This document shows positions 53,077 through 62,822 of a DNA stretch of 64,000 nucleotides, piece by piece. The DNA is taken from positions 15,056 through 79,055 of the forward strand of contig JAHBVH010000041.1 in NCBI GenBank assembly GCA_019637645.1, read 5' to 3'. Position numbers and translations under genes: made by a program. Positions within the stretch are counted from its first letter, which is position 1, and each line of letters starts with the position of its first letter. The notes under the pieces were generated by a model, which did not search any database, was not told the origin of the DNA, and saw only the letters and a list, made by a program, of their open reading frames with translations. The stretch comes from Caldilineaceae bacterium. Lineage in GTDB: Bacteria > Chloroflexota > Anaerolineae > Caldilineales > Caldilineaceae.

Positions 53077-53486
53077 GGTATGCCTCCCGTAACGTTCTTT
53101 TCCGTACTCTCTATTTTGTACCGTTGTTGTTCCCTACCGCCGTCAGCTTACTGTGTTGTCGGTTTACTGTGCGCACTTAATGAATAATACGTGGGGTTTA
53201 CCAAAAGGTTTCAAAGGACAAAGAGAAAAATCCGAAATCCTAATAACTACCGTTGGCGTAGCTGCTGCTCTACTTGAGCGATCAATTTGGGCGATCAATC
53301 CGTTCCCAAGCAACGGCGCTGCAAACAGATCCGCAAGCACGGAATCCGCTCAATCCGTTCACAAAATCCGTTGATAGCCTGTGTCCATCATCCGGCGGAT
53401 GGCACGCTGCGGCGGATATGGTATACTTGCCGATGATCGGCACTGTGCTTACTCTGATACAGATTTCTTGAGGAATTATTGGACTC
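53077..53486. other. Divergent intergenic region between PspC and the 141-residue membrane protein
   Basis: 410 bases, lower in GC. It contains TATACT at 53422-53427 as a possible -10 for the plus-strand genes (no good -35), the palindrome GCCGATGATCGGC, and three loosely spaced AATCCGTT words. No gene or RNA was recognised. Confidence 0.5.
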
Positions 53487-53912
53487 ATGTGGATCCTCGC
53501 CATTGTGGCCTTGGCAGTTGCTGGCCTCTTTACCTTGCTCTTGGGATCGGCCCACTTCTTCTTTCCACGCTTGCTCGACTTTGATCAAGCGATTCCGCGC
53601 CAAGGGACTCCCTTGCGCCCTTTTCGGTTGGGGCCGTTGCGCTATGCAACGCAGCGGAGTGATGTCTATGGCATCGCCTGGGTGATGAACCATGCCGCAA
53701 GCTATACTTTGGTCTCCATTGGGCTGGTCGATCTCTTGGGCTGGCTCTGGTTGGGAAGCAGTGTCGGGCGGATTTTGGCTTGGTGGATTGCAGGCTGGTG
53801 GTTGATCCGCGCGGCTAGTCAATTTTATCTAGGCCAGCGGCGGGGCGATTGGTGGATTGCTGCTGGTTTTACGTGGCTGGCTTTGGTCCATGGAGGCATT
53901 GCTTTGCTATGA
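53487..53912 (+). CDS. Small membrane protein, four predicted helices
   Basis: 141 residues. Hydrophobic stretches at about 1-27, 64-88, 92-112 and 122-141, with a basic cytoplasmic loop at about 38-60 (RQGTPLRPFRLGPLRYATQR). I do not recognise a family. GAGGA precedes the ATG. It is the first of three genes that overlap by four bases each (this gene, DUF2071 and uvsE), which suggests a translationally coupled operon. Confidence 0.68.
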   Translation: MWILAIVALAVAGLFTLLLGSAHFFFPRLLDFDQAIPRQGTPLRPFRLGPLRYATQRSDVYGIAWVMNHAASYTLVSIGLVDLLGWLWLGSSVGRILAWWIAGWWLIRAASQFYLGQRRGDWWIAAGFTWLALVHGGIALL

Positions 53913-54718
53913 CAGAACCGATTGAGCCAAGCCTCCACACAAGCCCCTTCGCCGCGATCCTCAAAGCCCAGGAACATCGTCCATGGCCGCTACCGCCAGG
54001 ACCGTGGGTGATGGCGCAACAGTGGTTGGATCTCCTCTTTGCCCACTGGCCTATTCCCTTCGAAGTCATGCGCGCTGTCGTGCCACCACAACTGCCTTTG
54101 GATACGTGGGACGGCATGGCTTGGATCGGTGTGGTGCCCTTTCGGATGCAAGGGGTGCGGCCCCGGTGGGTGACGCCCATGCCCTGGCTTTCGGCCTTTC
54201 CCGAACTCAATGTACGCACCTATGTCACTGTGCGCGATCGGGGCGTTGAAAAGCGGGGCGTCTACTTCTTTAGTTTGGAAGCGGCCAATCCGGTGGCCGT
54301 CGCCATTGCGCGCCGTAGCTTTAAGCTGCCCTATTTTCATGCGCTGATGAGCTTGGTCGAACAGGCGGGCGTGATTGACTATCGCAGCCACCGCATTCAT
54401 CGCCACGCGCCCGCCGCGGAATTTGCTGGCCGCTACCAACCGACCGGCGCGACCTATGCTGCCAAGCCCGGCTCCTTTGACGCTTGGCTGACCGAACGCT
54501 ATGCCCTCTATACGGTGGATTGGCGTGGCCAGCCCTTGATTGGTGAGATCCACCATGTGCCGTGGCCGCTCCAACCAGCCACGGCCACGCTCACGGCCAA
54601 CACCATGGCCGCGGCCAACAACCTGACGTTGCCCGCTCTGCCCCCTATTTTGCACTTCGCGCGCCACCTTGATGTGGTGGTCTGGCCCTTGCGCCCGGTC
54701 GAAAGGCGGTCAGCGTGA
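53909..54718 (+). CDS. DUF2071 (YqjF-like) protein
   Basis: 269 residues from ATG 53909, which overlaps the upstream stop (ATGA); the frame opens at 53849, but that part overlaps the previous gene. Family marks are the early aromatic segment VMAQQWLDLLFAHWPIPFEV, VPPQLPLDTWDGMAWIGVVP and FPELNVRTYVTVRDRGVEKR, then YFFSLEAANPVAVAIARRSF. The function of DUF2071 is not established. Some members are called acetoacetate-decarboxylase-like by fold. It ends overlapping the uvsE start (GTGA). Confidence 0.85.
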   Translation: MTEPIEPSLHTSPFAAILKAQEHRPWPLPPGPWVMAQQWLDLLFAHWPIPFEVMRAVVPPQLPLDTWDGMAWIGVVPFRMQGVRPRWVTPMPWLSAFPELNVRTYVTVRDRGVEKRGVYFFSLEAANPVAVAIARRSFKLPYFHALMSLVEQAGVIDYRSHRIHRHAPAAEFAGRYQPTGATYAAKPGSFDAWLTERYALYTVDWRGQPLIGEIHHVPWPLQPATATLTANTMAAANNLTLPALPPILHFARHLDVVVWPLRPVERRSA

Positions 54719-55716
54719 CGGCGTCAATCCCTCCGAACCTACCGGATCGATCCGCCACCCCACCGCGTCGCTATCGGCTGGGTTTCCCGGTGAGTCCCTT
54801 GGGGGAGTCGTTACGCACCCACGACAGTCGGCGTTGGCAAAACCAACCCCATCTCAGTGTCAGTTTGGCCTATTTACGCGATCTCTTTGGCTATCTTCAG
54901 CGCCAATCGATTCAGTTTTATCGGCTATCCGGCCAACTGGCTCCCTACCTGACCCATCCAACCTTAACGGCGTTTCATCACCAACTGGACGAATGTTGGA
55001 ATGAATTGGCCGCGACGGGTGACCTTGCTCGCCAACAGGGGCTACGGCTCACCATGCATCCGGGCTATTACATTCAGTTGAGCAGTGCCGATGAAACCCG
55101 GGTTGCCCGTTCTCAGCAAGAGCTGATGGTCTGTGCCGCGTTGTTGACGGCCATGGGCTTAGGTGATGACGCGGTCGTGGTCATTCACATCGGGGGGCGT
55201 TATGGTGAACAGCAAGCCAGCCTAGCGCGTTTTGTCCGCAATTTCCTGGCGTTGGATCCCACCGTGCGGCAGCGACTTGCTGTGGAAAATGACGACCGTA
55301 CCTTTGACCTGCATGATCTGCTTTGGGTGCACCGGCGGACGGGCGTACGGTTGGTGCTAGACGTACTGCACCAGCGCTGCCTGAACCGAGCTGGCTATTC
55401 GTTACCAGAGGCGCTAGCCTTGGCCTTGGCAACTTGGCCGGTGGATCAGCAACCCAAGATCCACTATAGTTCCCCACGCACCGAATTGCGCTATCTCTAT
55501 CAAAACCGGCAACGACGGCTTGCCATGCCGCTGGCCAATCAGCATAGCGACTTTATCGATCCCTTTACCTTTCTAGAATTTATGGCGGTGGCGCAAACCG
55601 TCGCCGCCCGTCCCTTTGACATTATGCTCGAGGCCAAAGCCAAGGAGCTGGCACTGCTCCGGCTGCGTGAACAGATTGCCAGCTTTGCTCCCAACCTTAC
55701 CGCTTTCGTCTGGTAG
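54715..55716 (+). CDS. uvsE: UV damage endonuclease UvdE/UvsE
   Basis: 333 residues, a TIM-barrel nuclease that nicks 5' of UV photoproducts. Conserved parts: LRDLFGYLQRQSIQFYRLSG, RLTMHPGYYIQLSSADE, VVIHIGGRYGEQQASLARF (metal His), LAVENDDRTFDLHDLLWVH (metal Glu) and LVLDVLHQRCLN (metal Asp and His). A GTG start overlaps the upstream stop by four bases. A UvdE gene fits a light-exposed lifestyle. The last part, LEAKAKELALLRLREQIA, matches the family C-terminus. Confidence 0.92.
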   Translation: MTASIPPNLPDRSATPPRRYRLGFPVSPLGESLRTHDSRRWQNQPHLSVSLAYLRDLFGYLQRQSIQFYRLSGQLAPYLTHPTLTAFHHQLDECWNELAATGDLARQQGLRLTMHPGYYIQLSSADETRVARSQQELMVCAALLTAMGLGDDAVVVIHIGGRYGEQQASLARFVRNFLALDPTVRQRLAVENDDRTFDLHDLLWVHRRTGVRLVLDVLHQRCLNRAGYSLPEALALALATWPVDQQPKIHYSSPRTELRYLYQNRQRRLAMPLANQHSDFIDPFTFLEFMAVAQTVAARPFDIMLEAKAKELALLRLREQIASFAPNLTAFVW

Positions 55717-55891
55717 CGTTCCCCGTACACAGGCCGCGTTAGCCAAGCTTCTCTGTGACAGTGCGTACGCCTTTCTAAAGAGGCTTTGCCTGTCGGTGGG
55801 GGAACCAGCTCCATTCGGTTATGCGTTACTAAACCGTAAGAAAAAGCCCAGGAACATCCCCCATAGAAAGCTACCCACTTCGCTTCGATCT

Positions 55892-55920
55892 TTGATTCGT
55901 CCATTCATCCATGCTATACT
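55892..55920 (+). promoter_or_regulatory. Promoter of the SH3 lipoprotein gene
   Basis: TTGATT (55892-55897) and TATACT (55915-55920) are separated by exactly 17 bases. Transcription should start near 55927, giving a leader of about 54 bases. Confidence 0.75.
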
Positions 55921-55980
55921 GATATTTATGCAAGATTCGTCTATTCCATTTGACCATAGGATCCATTAAAAATTGTTGCT

Positions 55981-57048
55981 ATGACTCAATCTACTCAGCA
56001 CTTGAACCTGCACACAGGCGCGCATACTCTCGTGAGACGTTTGATGATCGTGGTGGGCCTAGGCTGTTCGTTGTTGGTATTGGCGGCTTGTGCCGTGCAA
56101 CTGCCCACGCTGCCTACGCCCGAAGCGGCAAACCAAGCGACCATTAGTCCGCCGCCTGACACGTTTGGGGGGCTTGTTAAAGATCTAAATAACTATCGCT
56201 TGCCCCAACCGGCCCCGACTGCTGCTCCCGAGACAACTGTCATTGTCAATACCAATGGGGCCCGCGCCAATGTGCGCAATGGGCCAGGCTTAAACTTTGC
56301 CATTGTGGGCAAGGCTCAGCCAAACGAGGTTTTTGCGGTGCGCAGCCGTAGCACCGACAACGAGTGGTGGGAAGTTTGCTGTGTGCAAACCGAAACGCTA
56401 ACCAATACCACCGGCTGGTTGTCAAACTCTGTGATTCGCATGGGTGGAGAAGGTGACGTGGTGGTACCGGTGACGGGTCCCCTCTTCCAAGAGGACTTGA
56501 CGGCGGAATGGGCCGTCGATTGGCAATGTGGTTCCGAACGTTGCGAGGTGAAAGAGTGCAGCGCAACGGTCACCGCCAATGTGGAACGTGCTCCAACCCA
56601 ACAGTTGCTCGCGGTGGAACACGAAGTTACCTGGGATGATACCTGCTTTGCCACCGATGCCTGGGTCTTTGAGGTCAATCAATTCACTGGCAAAGAACGT
56701 ACCGGCGAATATGAAAATAATTTTCTCTATGGGTACTGGCTAGGTCGTGAGCCAGGGAATCCCAATGGTGCTTATGAATTGAACGGGGAAGCGATTGCCG
56801 TCACTTGCTCAGGCCCACATACCGTGGAGATCGAAGAAGGCGGCGGTTGGACAACCGTCTATGAAGGCAATACATGCCACGATATGCGCACGGGAATGTT
56901 GGTCTTGCTCTCCTACAACAAGCGCTGGCTCTTTACCGGTGATTTTGAGGGACAAAGTTATGAGCGAGCCTATTTTGGTGACAATGAATCGCTCAACCAG
57001 CGTTTGGTAGATACGAATGTTGAACTAGAAGTTGTGGAAGAACGTTAG
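55981..57048 (+). CDS. SH3-domain lipoprotein
   Basis: 355 residues. The N-terminus (RRLMIVVGLGCSLLVLAACA) is a lipoprotein signal with lipobox L-A-A-C near residue 37. A Pro-rich linker follows, then a bacterial SH3 domain (about 87-152: GARANVRNGPGLNFAIVGKA, then GWLSNSVI). The remaining 200 residues form a Cys-containing domain (CGSERCEVKECSATV, then CSGPHTVEIEEGGG) I do not recognise. It is probably attached to the outer face of the membrane. The Shine-Dalgarno is weak. Confidence 0.85.
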   Translation: MTQSTQHLNLHTGAHTLVRRLMIVVGLGCSLLVLAACAVQLPTLPTPEAANQATISPPPDTFGGLVKDLNNYRLPQPAPTAAPETTVIVNTNGARANVRNGPGLNFAIVGKAQPNEVFAVRSRSTDNEWWEVCCVQTETLTNTTGWLSNSVIRMGGEGDVVVPVTGPLFQEDLTAEWAVDWQCGSERCEVKECSATVTANVERAPTQQLLAVEHEVTWDDTCFATDAWVFEVNQFTGKERTGEYENNFLYGYWLGREPGNPNGAYELNGEAIAVTCSGPHTVEIEEGGGWTTVYEGNTCHDMRTGMLVLLSYNKRWLFTGDFEGQSYERAYFGDNESLNQRLVDTNVELEVVEER

Positions 57049-57062
57049 TTCCTACAACCCAT

Positions 57063-57100
57063 AAAAAAGAGCCGTCTGTCTAGCGCAGATGGCTCTTTTA
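57063..57100. terminator. Intrinsic terminator after the SH3 lipoprotein gene
   Basis: AAAAAAGAGCC-TCTG and CAGA-GGCTCTTTTA pair with one G-T pair around TCTAGCG, ending in a T-rich run. The A-rich left arm gives the minus strand a U-tract too, so it may also end trmFO transcripts. Confidence 0.88.
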
Positions 57101-57150
57101 TTTTTACGCACTACCCGAGCGGAGTTTGCCAAACCTGGCTGCTCTTAGGT

Positions 57151-58551
57151 TTAGGCCGCCACCGCCAAGGCCGCTTGTCTCTCGGGTTGTGGCGTGCTAA
57201 CTTCACCGCTCAGGCTCACAAAGTTCATGGCTTGCAAGTAGGCTGTGAGATCGTCTTGCGCCCGCTGGGCATAGGCCCCGTAACGTTGCGGCTTGCCTCG
57301 AATCCATTCAGGGAGGTCGGGCAGCAGACCCATGGTCGCCTTCATCGGTTGAAAGTTTTCGGGATCGGCGTGGGTGACATAGTGCAACAACGCGCCGATC
57401 ATGGTGGTGCGGGGCAGCGTCAATAGTGGCTCCCCTTCGAGTAGCCGTACCATGTTGATCCCAGCCAATAAACCGCCCATGGTACTGCCTACATAGCCTT
57501 CGGTGCCGGTGATCTGCCCGGCAAAAAAGAGGTCGGCGCGGGTGCGGAACTGGAGGGTTGGTGACAACAACGTGGGGCTGTTGATAAAGGTGTTGCGGTG
57601 CATCTGGCCCATGCGGACAAATTCGGCCTCCTTTAACCCCGGCACCAGACGTAGCACGGCTTCCTGCGCGCCCCAGCGAATATTGGTCTGAAAGCCCACC
57701 ATGTTGTAAAGCGTGCCTGCTACATTGTCCTGGCGGAGCTGGACCGCGGCATAGGGCCGCCGACCCGTGCGTGGATCGCGTAGACCGACTGGGCGCATCG
57801 GGCCAAAGGCCAGGGATTTCGGTCCACGGCTGGCTAAGACCTCAATGGGCATACAGCCTTCAAAGTAGCGCTCTAGCTCCTTGTCGGGCGTCTTGAGTTC
57901 AAGCTTGGGTGCTTCCAGCACAGCATTGACAAAGGCTTCATACTCATCTTTGGTAAAGGGGCAGTTGATATAGTCCCCCTCTTCCTGGCCCAACGCACTG
58001 TCCCGATCATAGCGGCTCTGGCGGAAGGCCACAGTCATGTCAATGCTCTCGGCTGTGACAATCGGGGCCATGGCATCGTAGAAATAGAGATATTTGCCAG
58101 TGAGCGTTTGGATCTTTTCGGTGAGTGCAGGGCTGGTCAATGGGCCAGTGGCGATAATGGTGGGGCCGGTGGGAATGTCCGTCACTTCCGCGCGGATAAG
58201 TTCAATGTTGGGATGGCCGGCAATGCGCGCCGTGACATCCTCGGCAAACTCCTCACGCCCAACGGCCAAGGCGCTCCCGGCGGGCAAGGCATGGCGAAAC
58301 GCGGTTTCGATGATCATACTGCCCAAGCGGGCCATCTCATTTTTGAGAATGCCCAACGCCCGATCGGGCAGGGTGCTGCCCATAGAGTTACTACAGACAA
58401 GCTCTGCCAGTCGATCCGTGACATGGGCTTCGGTGGGGCGGGTCGGGCGCATTTCATAGAGCCGTACTCGATAGCCACGGCTAGCAAGCTGCCAAGCGGC
58501 TTCGGTGCCAGCCAAGCCGCCGCCAATAACGGTTACCAATTGCTCTTGCAT
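57151..58551 (-). CDS. trmFO: Folate/FAD-dependent tRNA (uracil-5-)-methyltransferase TrmFO
   Basis: 466 residues from ATG 58551, which has GGGAGAAG seven bases upstream; the frame opens at 58635 without support. It makes m5U54 in tRNA using methylene-tetrahydrofolate and FADH2. [20 protein letters not shown] is the FAD loop, and [14 protein letters not shown] contains the first conserved Cys. Next come [25 protein letters not shown] in two parts and [14 protein letters not shown] with the second Cys. [20 protein letters not shown] is the C-terminal FAD contact. TrmFO in place of SAM-dependent TrmA fits Chloroflexota. Confidence 0.96.
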   Translation of the reverse strand: MQEQLVTVIGGGLAGTEAAWQLASRGYRVRLYEMRPTRPTEAHVTDRLAELVCSNSMGSTLPDRALGILKNEMARLGSMIIETAFRHALPAGSALAVGREEFAEDVTARIAGHPNIELIRAEVTDIPTGPTIIATGPLTSPALTEKIQTLTGKYLYFYDAMAPIVTAESIDMTVAFRQSRYDRDSALGQEEGDYINCPFTKDEYEAFVNAVLEAPKLELKTPDKELERYFEGCMPIEVLASRGPKSLAFGPMRPVGLRDPRTGRRPYAAVQLRQDNVAGTLYNMVGFQTNIRWGAQEAVLRLVPGLKEAEFVRMGQMHRNTFINSPTLLSPTLQFRTRADLFFAGQITGTEGYVGSTMGGLLAGINMVRLLEGEPLLTLPRTTMIGALLHYVTHADPENFQPMKATMGLLPDLPEWIRGKPQRYGAYAQRAQDDLTAYLQAMNFVSLSGEVSTPQPERQAALAVAA

Positions 58552-58656
58552 GATCGTTCTTCTCCCGTGGCCATCAAACGTTTGCTGCCTCGGGGGGGGA
58601 CTCCCTTCCCCGATTGTAGCGTCTGATTGTAACAAACCAGCGTGGAACCGTCAATC

Positions 58657-59205
58657 TCAAGGTAACTTGGGCCGCGATAGGGGGATGGTGATGGTGGTGA
58701 GGTCGAGGGGAAACGTGGTGGTGAGGTCGGCAATCCCACGGCGCAACCAACCGTCGCTGCGTGCTTGGGTGCGCAAACCACCGCGCCCTTTGAGCGCGGC
58801 CAGGGCTCCCCGTGCGGCGCCTAGATCCATCCACCGACAAGGCGAGCAATGTTTGGTGCCTTGGAACTGCACGCCGTCAATGGCAAAGGGCTGACCGATC
58901 AACTGATTGAGCGGCACCCCAGCCACGATCACATTACGCCGCAAGGGTGCGGGTGATACCACGGCCAAGCCATATTCGCTCAGCAGCAATTGATAGACTT
59001 CCCAGGCAAAAAAGGTCACATGACCATCAAAGGTAGCTCCGCGCCCAAAGAAGCGATCCCCGACCAAGCCCGCCCCCGCTTTGACCTCCACGGCGTCGAT
59101 ATCAATGGTCGGGTGGGTGCCTGGTATGGTTCCCTTGTGTCCAAAGTAGTTATGCCCCGGTGAGATATAGAGATGGTGGATGGTGATTGGATAGGTGTAG
59201 GTCAT
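58657..59205 (-). CDS. MOSC-domain protein
   Basis: 182 residues. MOSC features: GLVGDRFFGR, HVTFFAWEVY, LRRNVIVAGVPLNQLIGQPF, and GTKHCSPCRWMDL with the conserved Cys, followed by GRGGLRTQ. MOSC domains bind sulphur in molybdenum-cofactor enzymes and related roles. This stand-alone form has no known substrate. The CSPCRW motif has two Cys where most have one. It lies directly downstream of the 87-bp palindromic array on the same strand as the VOC gene beyond it. Confidence 0.85.
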   Translation of the reverse strand: MTYTYPITIHHLYISPGHNYFGHKGTIPGTHPTIDIDAVEVKAGAGLVGDRFFGRGATFDGHVTFFAWEVYQLLLSEYGLAVVSPAPLRRNVIVAGVPLNQLIGQPFAIDGVQFQGTKHCSPCRWMDLGAARGALAALKGRGGLRTQARSDGWLRRGIADLTTTFPLDLTTITIPLSRPKLP

Positions 59206-59236
59206 AGGGTGGGTTGAGCATGGCTTGCATTGGAAA

Positions 59237-59560
59237 CTGCCGGGGACGGGCGGGTACGTGGTTAGGAAGCGCTCTAATCCGTCGCCCGTCCCCGGCAGTG
59301 CCGGTAAGGTGGATCATGGGAAACTGCCGGGGACGGGCGGGTGCGTGGTTGGCAGGTGTTTCATGCTGTTGCCCGTCCCCGGCAGTGCCGGTAAGGTGGA
59401 TCATGGGAAGCTGCCGGGGACGGGTGGGTGTGTGGTTGGCAGGTGTTTCATGCTGTCGCCCGTCCCCGGCAGTGCCGGTAAGGTGGATCATGGGAAGCTG
59501 CCGGGGACGGGTGGGCGTGTGGTTGGCAGGTGTTTCATGCTGTCGCCCGTCCCTGGCAGT
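59237..59560. repeat. 87-bp tandem palindromic repeat array, four units (last one partial)
   Basis: Units start at 59237, 59324, 59411 and 59498, exactly 87 bp apart. Each begins with CTGCCGGGGACGGGC (or ...GGGT) and has its complement GCCCGTCCCCGGCAG about 47 bases later, giving a 15-bp stem. In units 1-3 it is followed by TGCCGGTAAGGTGGATCATG. Unit 4 ends after its right arm. Changes in the arms are C-to-T on the plus strand and keep G-U pairing in plus-strand RNA. The same core forms the single element at 11957-12018. All three frames that cross it without stops are by-products of a unit length divisible by three. Confidence 0.95.
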
Positions 59561-59576
59561 GCTGGCGCGATACCAT

Positions 59577-59948
59577 CTACGCACCGAGTTCTTGCACTAA
59601 TTCCAGCGAGTTGCCATCGGGATCGTAGAAGAAGCAGATGCGCACATCTTTGAAATTGCGGGGCTCGACCTTAATCTTCACACCCTTTTCCACCAACTCC
59701 TGATAGGCCGCGTCTAAATTCTCGACCTGTAAGGCAATGTGGTCGATACAACCGACCGGTGCGTTGGCCGCGGGTGCTTCGGCGCGCCCAATCAGTTCAA
59801 TGGTCGTGCTGCCAATGTCAATAAAGATGATCTGGACATCATCCCACCGGCGCGTAACCGGGAAGCCGAGTGTTTCAGTATAGAACTTTTCCATCGCCGC
59901 CATGTTTTGTGTACGTACACCGATGTGATGGGTCGCTTTGAGTTTCAC
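59577..59948 (-). CDS. VOC-family (glyoxalase/dioxygenase fold) protein
   Basis: 123 residues, a single VOC domain of two beta-alpha-beta-beta-beta units. Metal-ligand positions are visible: His near the start (THHIGVRTQNMAAMEKFYTE), Glu in TIELIGRAE, His in GCIDHIALQVENLDAAYQEL and Glu in DGNSLELVQEL. The length and pattern fit lactoylglutathione lyase- or methylmalonyl-CoA epimerase-like proteins, but the substrate is unknown. A GTG start with GGGGGA upstream is used. It is downstream of the C-P lyase genes, 232 bases away, and may or may not belong with them. Confidence 0.85.
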   Translation of the reverse strand: MKLKATHHIGVRTQNMAAMEKFYTETLGFPVTRRWDDVQIIFIDIGSTTIELIGRAEAPAANAPVGCIDHIALQVENLDAAYQELVEKGVKIKVEPRNFKDVRICFFYDPDGNSLELVQELGA

Positions 59949-60128
59949 AGATTCCCCCTCTTGATCCTAATCTTGGTTTAGCAGGCAGGTACTACGCGTT
60001 GACAGCTGTTATTGTACTGCAAAAGGCACAATGCACACAATCATAGGGAATGGTCAGGTCAGGGCAAGCGCGAATTTTGGCAGAGCAGCGAAGGATGAAC
60101 ACGCAAAAAATAATCTAGTATAGACGTT

Positions 60129-60156
60129 ACGCAGTTGGGCCAGACCTGACAGGTTT
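60129..60156. repeat. Dispersed repeat, copy 2 (GGGCCAGACCTGAC core)
   Basis: Second copy of the 731-757 element, 25 bases after the acetyltransferase stop on the minus strand. The rest of the gap 59949-60180 holds only an AT-rich stretch and no recognisable gene. Confidence 0.6.
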
Positions 60157-60180
60157 CTGATCGGAAGAGACGCCTAGTGA

Positions 60181-60840
60181 CTAAAGGGCATAGCGCTCGA
60201 CAAAGCGTTCGACATCCAGCAAATCGTCAAAGCATTCTTGGATCGTCGCATGATCCCAATTCCACCAAGTACTGCGTAGTAACGTTTCAATCACTTCGGC
60301 GGAAAAGCGCTTGCGGATCGGCTTGGCCGGCACGCCGCCCACCACAGTATAGGGCTCGACATCTTTGCTCACGACGGCCCCGGCCCCGACAACCGCGCCC
60401 GTGCCAACGGTGACACCCGGCAGGATGATCGCGCCGTGGCCGATCCAAACATCATGCCCGATGACACAGCGGGCCGCGCGTCGCCAATCAAAGAAGGTGA
60501 GATCATCTTCCCCCAACCGATACTGCGCGCGACGATAGGTGAAATGATGTTGCGTCACGCGCGTCATGGGGTGGTTGCCGGGATTAATGCGAGATTGAGC
60601 GGCAATCGAACAGAACTTACCAACATCTGTATACGCAATCGCGACTTGACCAGCGGTATAGCTGTAGTCGTCGAAGGTGGATTCTAACAATGATGTGTGC
60701 GCGCCTAGGTCGGTCCAGCCGCCAACCCAACTATCGACAATGTGGCAGGTGGGATGGATCGTTGGCCGATCACTCAGTTGGCGGGGCGCTTGGGGCGCGG
60801 CTTCGGGAAAACGGGTAATGTGTGTCATCAAGTTAACCAT
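60181..60840 (-). CDS. Hexapeptide-repeat acetyltransferase of phosphonate operons
   Basis: 219 residues with a left-handed beta-helix (ISOLEUCINE-patch hexapeptides: [60 protein letters not shown]) and the family's C-terminal [18 protein letters not shown]. It matches the DapD/LpxA-like transferases found with C-P lyase genes (phn transferase hexapeptide family). It may acetylate aminoalkylphosphonates, like PhnO. AGAGG precedes the ATG, which overlaps the PhnM stop by eight bases, so it is co-translated. It is the last gene of the phn operon. Confidence 0.88.
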   Translation of the reverse strand: MVNLMTHITRFPEAAPQAPRQLSDRPTIHPTCHIVDSWVGGWTDLGAHTSLLESTFDDYSYTAGQVAIAYTDVGKFCSIAAQSRINPGNHPMTRVTQHHFTYRRAQYRLGEDDLTFFDWRRAARCVIGHDVWIGHGAIILPGVTVGTGAVVGAGAVVSKDVEPYTVVGGVPAKPIRKRFSAEVIETLLRSTWWNWDHATIQECFDDLLDVERFVERYAL

Positions 60841-62071
60841 TCGATACCTCTACTGGTTGCGAAATTGCTGGTGACGTAGCCCGTAGCGTCCCGCGCACGT
60901 GCATGAATTTATCCCAATAGACAGGGTGGCCGTGACGCAGCGTGCCATGGACGCGGGGCAAAGAACCTTGGCAATCGAGGAGGACGAGATCGGCCACTTT
61001 GCCCACAGCAATTTGGCCGCGATCGTGGAGGCGCAACCCATCGGCCACATGTTCACTGACCAATTTGATCGCACGATACAAAGGCAGCACCCCGCGCTCG
61101 GCCAAGGCAAACGCGGCCTGGAGCATAGAAGCAGGGTAATAATCGGTGGCGAGAATATCGACCAAGCCATCGGCAATGGCATCGGCTGCACTCAAGTTGC
61201 CCGAAAGGGAGCGGCCTTGCAAGGCATTGGGCGCGCCCATAGCCACATGGATCCCTTGTTGGCGGGCGCGGTAGGCGGCTTCTTTGGTCACCGGAAATTC
61301 ACTGAGGTTGATGCCCACATCGAGCATCAGGTTCACTTTTTCGACCGTGTCGTCGTCGTGGGAAGCCAACACGACACCATGTTTGCGGGCCACTTGGGCC
61401 ACCGAATAGACGGCATCCCACGCCTTGGGCCGTTGTTGGGCAACTACCACGCTTTCGCGCACATCGGTTTCGGTGATCTCTTTGCCGTTACCGCCCAAAG
61501 GATCGCCCATCTTGCGCCGCCATTCAAACATCTGCTTGACATAGCCCTCAATGTCGCGATATTGGCCTTGGCCTGGTGTGTGATCCATGATCGAGGCCAA
61601 ATGGACCTGCCCGGCTAAGATCATCTCTTCCAAGACCGCGCCTGCTTGGGGATTGGTGATCTCAAAACGGGCGTGGACATAGTGATCGGCCAATAGGGTG
61701 GGGCGTAACGCATTGATCGTCGCCATAATTGCCCGCGCTTTGCTGTCAGAGCGCAGACTTTGGCCGGTGTGCCAGGCAAAGGAGATCGCCGCATAGGCCG
61801 TGGTGATGCCGGTGGCAACCAAGCGTTTATCGAGTTCGTAGAGCGCCAAGGCAAAGGGCAATTCCGCACCGGGCCGCGGCGAAATATCGCGCTCCAGCAT
61901 GTCCCCATGCATGTCGATCAGGCCGGGAATCGCCATCAAACCCGCCCCTTGAACCGCGGCTCCTGGGACTGGCCCTTCGACAATGTCAACGAACTGCCCC
62001 GCTTCGATGCAGATAGAACCCCGTTCCAAAATGCCATCGGGCAGCACGATCTGTAAATCACTCAACCACAT
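60833..62071 (-). CDS. phnM: Alpha-D-ribose 1-methylphosphonate 5-triphosphate diphosphatase PhnM
   Basis: 412 residues from ATG 62071 (GTGGGGGAAC just upstream); the frame also opens at GTG 62098. It is an amidohydrolase-fold enzyme that removes pyrophosphate from the C-P lyase substrate. [20 protein letters not shown] carries the metal-binding start (H-x-D). Next are [58 protein letters not shown], and [10 protein letters not shown] with the catalytic Asp; all are PhnM hallmarks. It lies 43 bases after phnL in the phn operon. Confidence 0.95.
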   Translation of the reverse strand: MWLSDLQIVLPDGILERGSICIEAGQFVDIVEGPVPGAAVQGAGLMAIPGLIDMHGDMLERDISPRPGAELPFALALYELDKRLVATGITTAYAAISFAWHTGQSLRSDSKARAIMATINALRPTLLADHYVHARFEITNPQAGAVLEEMILAGQVHLASIMDHTPGQGQYRDIEGYVKQMFEWRRKMGDPLGGNGKEITETDVRESVVVAQQRPKAWDAVYSVAQVARKHGVVLASHDDDTVEKVNLMLDVGINLSEFPVTKEAAYRARQQGIHVAMGAPNALQGRSLSGNLSAADAIADGLVDILATDYYPASMLQAAFALAERGVLPLYRAIKLVSEHVADGLRLHDRGQIAVGKVADLVLLDCQGSLPRVHGTLRHGHPVYWDKFMHVRGTLRATSPAISQPVEVSNG

Positions 62072-62114
62072 AGTTCCCCCACTCATTTCTATTTTCACGC
62101 GCGGCCATCGTTGC

Positions 62115-62822
62115 TTAGCCCGCTACCGTTTCACCCTGGGCCGCAATCGGTAAGGTACGATCGATCAAGGTAGTGGCGTCTTCGGTGTGGTGCAAGACCG
62201 CGATCATGGCAACCCCTTGGGCTTTGAGTTCGGCCAGCCGCTCTACCAAGGCACGGCGGGCATTGACATCTAACGACGCGGTCGGTTCGTCAAGCAAGAG
62301 GAGCCGATAGGGCCGAATGAGGGCCCGGGCCAAGTTGACCTTTTGTTGCTCACCCCCAGAAAAGGTGGTGGGGTAGGCCGCCCACAACGCGGGTTTGACG
62401 CCAAAAAAGTCGAGCGCGGTTTTGGCCTGGGCAAAGGCTCGATCGGTAGAAACCCCGTCGGCCAAGAGTGGCTCAGCTACCAACTCTAGGGCTGTCACCC
62501 GGGGCCGGCTCTTGAGAAATTGGGTAACAAAGCCAATCTCTTGTTGGCGCAGCGCGGCAATATCCACATCCGCCGCGCGCACGAGATCGATCCACCCTTG
62601 GTGGCTAGCAAACCACGCGTAGCCGCCGGTCGATAAGTAGCTTCGGTAGAGACAACGCAAGAGCGTCGATTTTCCCGCGCCATTGGGGCCACTCACCAAG
62701 AGGAATTCGCCTGGATTTAGCCAGAAATAGAGATCGTGGAAGGCTGGGATTGTTCGTTCCAAGTGGTGGATGGTAAAGCTTTTGCGCAATCCCTCCACCT
62801 GTAAAAGCGCGTTACCATTCAT
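62115..62822 (-). CDS. phnL: C-P lyase system ABC-type protein PhnL
   Basis: 235 residues. Walker A is GPNGAGKSTLLRCLYRSYLS, the signature is TTFSGGEQQKVNLARALI, and Walker B is YRLLLLDEPTASLDVNARRA, with a His switch in AVLHHTED. The N-terminus (VEGLRKSFTIHHL) and YAWFASHQGWIDLVRAADVD fit PhnL specifically. PhnL helps the PhnI-dependent step that makes ribose 1-methylphosphonate 5-triphosphate. The ATG overlaps the stop of the phosphoesterase remnant (ATGA). Confidence 0.95.
   Translation of the reverse strand: MNGNALLQVEGLRKSFTIHHLERTIPAFHDLYFWLNPGEFLLVSGPNGAGKSTLLRCLYRSYLSTGGYAWFASHQGWIDLVRAADVDIAALRQQEIGFVTQFLKSRPRVTALELVAEPLLADGVSTDRAFAQAKTALDFFGVKPALWAAYPTTFSGGEQQKVNLARALIRPYRLLLLDEPTASLDVNARRALVERLAELKAQGVAMIAVLHHTEDATTLIDRTLPIAAQGETVAG

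Noticed and set aside
59237..59560. CRISPR array
   Set aside because: Units are 87 bp with nearly identical sequence throughout; there are no short repeats with unique spacers and no cas genes.
59150..59653. Long open frames on both strands across the 87-bp array (128, 142 and 144 residues)
   Set aside because: They arise because the unit length is divisible by three and lacks stops; the peptides are just translated palindromes and overlap two real genes.
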